DNA of 9,802 nucleotides from CAYPOY01 sp964412395. Its GTDB lineage: Bacteria > Chloroflexota > Anaerolineae > B4-G1. Shown here one piece after another: positions 6,305 through 9,802 of this stretch; position 1 is the stretch's first letter, and each line of letters begins with the position of its first letter. The position numbers were made by a program, and so were the translations under genes. The DNA lies in NCBI GenBank assembly GCA_964412395.1, contig CAYPOY010000191.1, forward strand, positions 1 through 9,802. Reading direction: 5' to 3'. The notes below the pieces were generated by a model. The model saw nothing but the letters and a program-made list of their open reading frames with translations. It was not told the DNA's origin and searched no databases.

Positions 6305-7063
6305 GTGAGTCACAAGCGCCGGGAGGGCTTCTCGGAAGTTTGCCAGACACACCAATGCGAGTATAATTCCAGTATGCGCAATTCCCGGGCAGGATTTTCC
6401 CTCCGATTGGCACGTGGTGCCGAAAAGGAACTGGCGATTGTGGGAATTCCCCTCATCCTCGCCCTGGGCGTGTCCGTCGTCTGGCTTGGCCTCTACACCT
6501 TCCTTCCAGCGGGGCTGTTGGTCGCCCTTTTCGCTCTTCTCCTGTACTTCTTTCGCGACCCGAAGCGCACCCCACCGGCGGGCGAGGGGCTGTTCCTGGC
6601 CCCGGCCGACGGGCGGGTGGTGGAGGTGCAATGGGTACACGAACCGCGTTTTCTGGCAGGGGAAGGGCTAAAGATTGGCATCTTTATGTCCTTGCTCGAC
6701 GTACACGTCAACCGGGCACCAGTGGAGGGGCGGGTGGTGTTGGTGGAATACGTCCCAGGCCAGTTCCTGCAAGCGTTCCGGCCCGATGCATCGGAGGTCA
6801 ACGAGCACAACCTGGTCGGCCTGAAGAGCCGCTATGGGAGGGTCCTGGTCAAGCAGGTCGCTGGCATCCTGGCCCGCCGGGTCGTCTGCTGGGTGGGCCC
6901 CGGCCAGGAACTGCAGGCCGGGGAACGGCTGGGGGTTATCAAGTTTGGATCGCGGGTGGATCTGTACCTGCCACCGGGGGCGGAGCCGGTCGTCCGGGTG
7001 GGGGACCAGTCCCGTGCGGGAGTTACGGTGATCGCGCAATGGAAGGGAGGAGAAATTAGATGA
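6305..7063 (+). CDS. psd: Phosphatidylserine decarboxylase proenzyme, short (Psd-A) type
   Basis: Converts phosphatidylserine to phosphatidylethanolamine at the membrane. Two hydrophobic stretches (about 44-63 and 66-83) precede the catalytic part. Family motifs are intact: F-F-R-D-P at 82-86, P-A-D-G at 100-103, F-M-S-L-L-D-V-H-V-N-R at 127-137 (D102 and H134 expected catalytic), N-E-H-N at 166-169, and F-G-S-R-V-D at 214-219. There the proenzyme should cut itself between G215 and S216, leaving the pyruvoyl group on the small chain. About 250 residues suits the short form. Two starts are possible: GTG 6305 with a good ribosome binding site, and ATG 6374, where homologues would more naturally begin and where an internal promoter would place +1. 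The first 23 residues are not family-like. The stop overlaps the pssA start in ATGA. Confidence 0.93.
   Translation: MSHKRREGFSEVCQTHQCEYNSSMRNSRAGFSLRLARGAEKELAIVGIPLILALGVSVVWLGLYTFLPAGLLVALFALLLYFFRDPKRTPPAGEGLFLAPADGRVVEVQWVHEPRFLAGEGLKIGIFMSLLDVHVNRAPVEGRVVLVEYVPGQFLQAFRPDASEVNEHNLVGLKSRYGRVLVKQVAGILARRVVCWVGPGQELQAGERLGVIKFGSRVDLYLPPGAEPVVRVGDQSRAGVTVIAQWKGGEIR
6340..6367 (+). promoter_or_regulatory. Near-consensus sigma70 promoter inside the 5' end of psd
   Basis: TTGCCA at 6340-6345 (five of six), a 16-base spacer and a perfect TATAAT at 6362-6367. Transcription would begin about 7 bases later, at or next to the in-frame ATG at 6374. This implies a leaderless or nearly leaderless psd message and independent control of the phospholipid genes. 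Confidence 0.6.
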
Positions 7064-7755
7064 ATGACTCATGGCGAAGGCTACTACCCAACTTTATCAC
7101 CTTCACGGGTCTGGTGTGCGCCTTCTCGGCGGTGGTGTTAGCGTTGCACGAGGAACTGACGCTGGCAGGCACCTGCATCCTGGTCGGCAATCTGCTGGAC
7201 GGCCTGGATGGCGGGGTGGCACGGCGGCTGGGGGTCACCAGTGCCTTCGGCCTCCAATTGGACTCCCTCGTGGACGTCGTGACCTTCGGGGTGGCTCCCA
7301 GCGTGTTGGTCTACCAGTATCTGTGGCGGTTGGCTCTCAGCCCGATGGTCGTATGGGTTGTGTGTGCGGGCTACATGGTCGGTGGGGTCTTTCGGCTGGC
7401 CCGCTTCAACCTCCTCCCTCCAAAGAAATCCCACAGCGACAGTGTGGGGCTCACCATCTCTGTCTCCGGGGCGATCTTGGCGCTCAGCGTGCTCTCCAAC
7501 CGCACATACCATCACCGGTTGATCCCTGCCGGTGTCTTCCTGGTGCTGATGGTGGCTTTGACCCTGTTGATGGTCAGCCGTATCCGCTATCCGGCGCTGG
7601 ACTCTGTTTTCCAGCGGCGCTGGCTGAACCTGGCAGGGCTGGTCGTCGCAGCCGTGCTGGCGATCTGGCTTTCTCCGCAATTGGTCTGGCTTGGCCTGAC
7701 TGGCGGCTACGCCTCCTTCGGCCTGGTTCGGGCTGCCTACAACCTGATCTGCTGA
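7060..7755 (+). CDS. pssA: CDP-diacylglycerol--serine O-phosphatidyltransferase
   Basis: An integral membrane enzyme that joins CDP-diacylglycerol and serine to give phosphatidylserine, the substrate of the Psd encoded just upstream. The CDP-alcohol phosphatidyltransferase signature is complete: D47-x2-D50-G51-x2-A54-R55-x8-G64-x3-D68-x3-D72, whose aspartates bind metal and catalyse transfer. The following F-G-V-A-P (76-80) and F-R-L-A-R-F-N (111-117) are typical of the PssA subgroup rather than phosphatidylglycerophosphate synthase. Several hydrophobic segments surround the signature, and 231 residues is normal. The start ATG overlaps the psd stop (ATGA), with a GGAGGAG ribosome binding site inside psd, so translation is probably coupled. 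The stop lies within a 12-bp tandem duplication. Confidence 0.93.
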   Translation: MNDSWRRLLPNFITFTGLVCAFSAVVLALHEELTLAGTCILVGNLLDGLDGGVARRLGVTSAFGLQLDSLVDVVTFGVAPSVLVYQYLWRLALSPMVVWVVCAGYMVGGVFRLARFNLLPPKKSHSDSVGLTISVSGAILALSVLSNRTYHHRLIPAGVFLVLMVALTLLMVSRIRYPALDSVFQRRWLNLAGLVVAAVLAIWLSPQLVWLGLTGGYASFGLVRAAYNLIC

Positions 7756-7774
7756 GGATGGGGCTGAGGATGGG
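7751..7774. repeat. Exact 12-bp tandem duplication at the pssA stop
   Basis: GCTGAGGATGGG occurs twice back to back (7751-7762, 7763-7774). The first copy contains the pssA stop codon; the second supplies the weak GAGGATGGG ribosome binding site for the next gene. Its copy number could affect spacing and translation of the acyltransferase. Confidence 0.85.
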
Positions 7775-7777
7775 AAT

Positions 7778-8482
7778 GTGAAGATCACGTCTTTTCGCCG
7801 CTTCCAGGGCTGGGGACTCTCTACCTACGCCGGGTTAGTTTGGTGCACCTCCCGCTACCAGGTGGAGGGATGGGAGCACGTGGATCGGGTCCACGCTGCC
7901 GGTCGCCCTCTCATCATCGCCGCCTGGCACGGGATGACGATGATGCTGGCGGGCTATCTCGCCGCTGAGGAGGATCTCAGCCAGTACGTGCTGATCGTGC
8001 CTGACGATCCCAGGGGAGCGGTTCTGAGTGTCTGGGCGCGGCGGCTGGGAGCTACTCCTGTGGCTATCTCGATGGGGGCCGACTCGCTGGTGGCCGCCCG
8101 CCGCCTGCTGGTGCTGGTCCGCCAGATCAAGCAGGGGAGGGCTCTCTATCTCAATCCCGATGGTCCCGATGGCCCCTCCCACGAGCCCAAGAAGGGTGTG
8201 GTCTTCATTGCTCGCAAGACCAACGCGCTGATCGTCACCGCCGGGGCATTCACCGCTACCGGGTTTCGTATTCCTCGCTGGGACCAGTACGTCGTTCCCT
8301 TCCCCTTCAGCCGCATCACCGTCGCCCTGGGAGAACCGCTGGAGGTGTCCCCGGAGGCCGATCTGGAACAAGCGCAGGTGGTGCTCCGGGAGCGGTTGAA
8401 CGAGGTGGAGCAGGCAGCGGAGGAGCTGTACCGCATTCGAATGCCTCCATATAATCGGGGCTCGCGGCCGCAGCAGGGATAA
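7778..8482 (+). CDS. DUF374-type lysophospholipid acyltransferase family protein
   Basis: A probable membrane-associated acyltransferase of the DUF374 group within the glycerolipid acyltransferase superfamily. The N-terminal segment (8-25) is only moderately hydrophobic. The active-site histidine is likely H51 in A-A-W-H-G-M; the partner acidic residue of the usual H-x4-D box is not obvious, as is common in this subgroup. N-P-D-G-P-D-G-P at 126-133 followed by K-K-G-V-V-F-I-A-R at 138-146 matches the second conserved block (D-G-P-x-G-P, then K-x-G). The 234-residue length fits. The acceptor is unknown; lying 22 bases after pssA, it most likely acylates a lysophospholipid or other lipid intermediate. 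The GTG start has a modest ribosome binding site. It ends 9 bases before the convergent regulator gene, with no hairpin terminator seen. Confidence 0.8.
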   Translation: MKITSFRRFQGWGLSTYAGLVWCTSRYQVEGWEHVDRVHAAGRPLIIAAWHGMTMMLAGYLAAEEDLSQYVLIVPDDPRGAVLSVWARRLGATPVAISMGADSLVAARRLLVLVRQIKQGRALYLNPDGPDGPSHEPKKGVVFIARKTNALIVTAGAFTATGFRIPRWDQYVVPFPFSRITVALGEPLEVSPEADLEQAQVVLRERLNEVEQAAEELYRIRMPPYNRGSRPQQG

Positions 8483-8491
8483 TCAGGTACC

Positions 8492-9046
8492 TCAAAACAA
8501 CGGCGGTGTGACGGCCGAGATGACCACCAACGTCTCCTCACCGATGGAAGTCAGTCGGTGAGGCAAGTTGCCATCCCAACAGATGCTGTCACCCTCTTCC
8601 AGGATGTAGACGTCAGACCCCACTTCCAGTTTGAGCCGTCCCTTGAGCACGAAGGTACATTCCTCCATGGGATGGGACAGCGGCTCGTCGGAACTGATGG
8701 CCCCTGGCTCCAGGCGGGCTATGAAGAACAGCAACTGGCGCGCCGAACTGGGGCTGAGAATCTCGTATATAAGGTGAGAATCGGGTACCATAAGCTTGCG
8801 CCGCCGGTCGCTCCGAACGACAGGGGAGATGACCTCCTCCTCCTCCTCCTCCTCGTTGATGAAGAGGTGAAACAACGGTGTTTCCAGTGCATCAGCTATC
8901 TTTCGCAGCGAGGTGATGCTGGGGGACGCCATATCCCGCTCCACCAGGCTGACGAAGCTGGGCGAAAGCCCCGTGCGAGCGGCCAACTCTCGCAGACTGA
9001 TGTCAGCCTCCTGTCTTCTTGCTCGAATTTTTTCTCCCAGTGGCAC
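8492..9046 (-). CDS. XRE-family regulator with C-terminal cupin domain
   Basis: A 184-residue transcription factor. Residues 4-62 form a Cro/C1-type helix-turn-helix; R-E-L-A-A-R-T-G-L-S-P-S-F-V-S-L-V-E-R shows the two DNA-binding helices. A linker with seven consecutive glutamates (65-71) leads to a cupin domain (about 100-184). Its first motif has H125 and E128/E129 before V-L-K-G-R; its second has P-H163. The cupin probably senses a small ligand or metal. Regulators of this build, such as PuuR, usually control catabolic genes nearby. I chose the GTG at 9044-9046 because AGGAGG (9051-9056, minus strand) lies 4 bases upstream and family proteins start at about this point; upstream codons in frame run into the neighbouring gene and look non-coding. 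It lies 82 bases after the molybdenum hydroxylase gene on the same strand, suggesting joint control. Confidence 0.88.
   Translation of the reverse strand: MPLGEKIRARRQEADISLRELAARTGLSPSFVSLVERDMASPSITSLRKIADALETPLFHLFINEEEEEEEVISPVVRSDRRRKLMVPDSHLIYEILSPSSARQLLFFIARLEPGAISSDEPLSHPMEECTFVLKGRLKLEVGSDVYILEEGDSICWDGNLPHRLTSIGEETLVVISAVTPPLF
8833..8854. repeat. GAG/CTC microsatellite coding a poly-Glu linker
   Basis: A run of seven CTC triplets on the plus strand (GAG on the coding strand) encodes the seven-glutamate linker between the DNA-binding and cupin domains. Trinucleotide slippage would change linker length without breaking the frame. Confidence 0.8.
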
Positions 9047-9113
9047 GATACCTCCTGACTCAAACTCAAAAGTGTCGGCAAGAAACACGCTCGCCCATGG
9101 ATCTGCTATTGCT

Positions 9114-9130
9114 TCCGATTTGGTCCGATT
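9114..9130. promoter_or_regulatory. Paired TCCGATT direct repeats upstream of the regulator
   Basis: TCCGATT occurs at 9114-9120 and 9124-9130, in phase at 10 bases, one helical turn. They lie about 70 bases upstream of the regulator start and run into the stop codon of the preceding gene. They could be an operator for autoregulation, but the repeats are short. Confidence 0.2.
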
Positions 9131-9802
9131 ACTCTTCAGCCAGGGCATCCAGCGCCCGCAGCACCTTCTCCGGCGTGATGGGCAACTCCTGAATGCGCAC
9201 CCCGACCGCATCGTGGATGGCGTTCGCGATGGCCGCCGACGGACCGATCACCGGCGGTTCACCTACTCCCTTGGCCCCAAAGGGCCCGGCCTCGTCCGGT
9301 ATCTCGACGATCACCGCATCAACCTCCGGGGCGTCCACAACCGTCGGCAACCGGTAGTCCAGAAATGATGGATTCTGCACCTCTCCGTCCTTGATCACCA
9401 TCTCCTCGTACAGAGCGTAACCCACTCCCTGCACGACACCCCCTTCCACCTGGCCCACTACACCCAGCGGATTGATGGCCCGGCCCACGTCGTGCGCCGC
9501 CGTGACCCGCTCCACTGTCACCTGCCCGGTCTCTGGGTCCACCTCTACCTCGGCCACGTGGGTGCCGAAGACGAAACTCTTCGACGGCGGCTCGGGATAG
9601 CCTTCGCCTACCGGTGAACTGAAGCCCGGTTCTCCCAGCCACGAACCCCGGCCAACCACCGGCCCACCTTTGACGTAGAGGCCCAGCCCGCACAACTCGC
9701 GTATGGACATCCGCCGGTCAGGGTTATCCCGCACGTAGATGTAGCCGCCGCCCGCAGTCACAGCATCGGCCGGTACGCCCAGCCACTCGGCGGCCCTGGC
9801 GC
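9129..9802 (-). CDS. Xanthine dehydrogenase-family molybdenum subunit, C-terminal part
   Basis: The gene enters from beyond the right edge; about 223 C-terminal residues are visible and the frame is open to 9802. It belongs to the molybdenum hydroxylase (xanthine dehydrogenase / aldehyde oxidase) large-subunit family, which oxidises purines, aldehydes or N-heterocycles at a molybdopterin centre. Matches include G-R-G-S (a P-V-V-G-R-G-S block), A-H-D-V-G-R-A-I-N-P, G-Q-V-E-G-G-V-V-Q-G-V-G-Y-A-L, and the block G-P-F-G-A-K-G-V-G-E-P-P. The glutamate in G-V-G-E-P (codon 9258-9260) corresponds to the catalytic base of the family. It ends with a TAA at 9129-9131. The substrate cannot be told from this part, so I give no symbol. 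Its molybdopterin-binding N-terminal half, and probable FAD and 2Fe-2S subunits, would lie outside the window. Confidence 0.92.
   Translation of the reverse strand, partial: ARAAEWLGVPADAVTAGGGYIYVRDNPDRRMSIRELCGLGLYVKGGPVVGRGSWLGEPGFSSPVGEGYPEPPSKSFVFGTHVAEVEVDPETGQVTVERVTAAHDVGRAINPLGVVGQVEGGVVQGVGYALYEEMVIKDGEVQNPSFLDYRLPTVVDAPEVDAVIVEIPDEAGPFGAKGVGEPPVIGPSAAIANAIHDAVGVRIQELPITPEKVLRALDALAEE

Noticed and set aside
9047..9211. 55-residue N-terminal extension of the XRE-cupin regulator
   Set aside because: Overlaps the end of the molybdenum hydroxylase gene and is Arg/Cys-rich. The GTG at 9046 has a Shine-Dalgarno sequence and gives the expected family start.

Overview
The window looks like a GC-rich bacterial chromosome segment. 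The best guess at lineage is Chloroflexota (Anaerolineae-like). This rests mainly on the large secreted protein, which ends in a Y-L-P-L-V-L-R tail that I associate from memory with exported proteins of that phylum, so the assignment is an inference. Promoters with near-consensus sigma70 boxes and strong Shine-Dalgarno sequences are visible.

Layout. Positions 1-730 hold no convincing protein gene. They contain structured, group II intron-like RNA, including an almost perfect catalytic domain V hairpin (370-400) that directly abuts a GTGTG intron-5'-end-like sequence. An inverted-repeat-bounded segment follows (731-854). Next is a frameshifted remnant of a membrane 4Fe-4S polyferredoxin of NapH/NosR type (about 905-1362). 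Together these make 1-1362 a decayed, mobile-element-rich junction.

From 5153 down to 1377 (minus strand) runs one very large gene for a secreted 1258-residue protein. Its order is: signal peptide, HExxH metalloprotease-like domain, beta domains, a von Willebrand A domain with intact MIDAS, a beta-sandwich, acidic calcium-binding-like repeats, fibronectin-III-like domains and the C-terminal tail. The order and local motifs resemble animal CLCA proteins. A hairpin terminator follows it. This is the most interesting gene here.

Divergent from it, across a shared promoter region (5154-5397), is a plus-strand run: a tartronate semialdehyde reductase-like dehydrogenase (garR type), phosphatidylserine decarboxylase (psd), phosphatidylserine synthase (pssA) and a DUF374-type lysophospholipid acyltransferase. 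The last three form a compact phospholipid module: PssA makes phosphatidylserine, Psd converts it to phosphatidylethanolamine, and the acyltransferase probably acylates a lipid intermediate. A second strong promoter lies inside the 5' end of psd.

Convergent to this run, on the minus strand, are an XRE-cupin regulator and, upstream of it, the C-terminal part of a molybdenum hydroxylase (xanthine dehydrogenase family) cut by the window edge. The regulator may control that oxidoreductase. A link to garR through purine/glyoxylate catabolism is possible but unproven.
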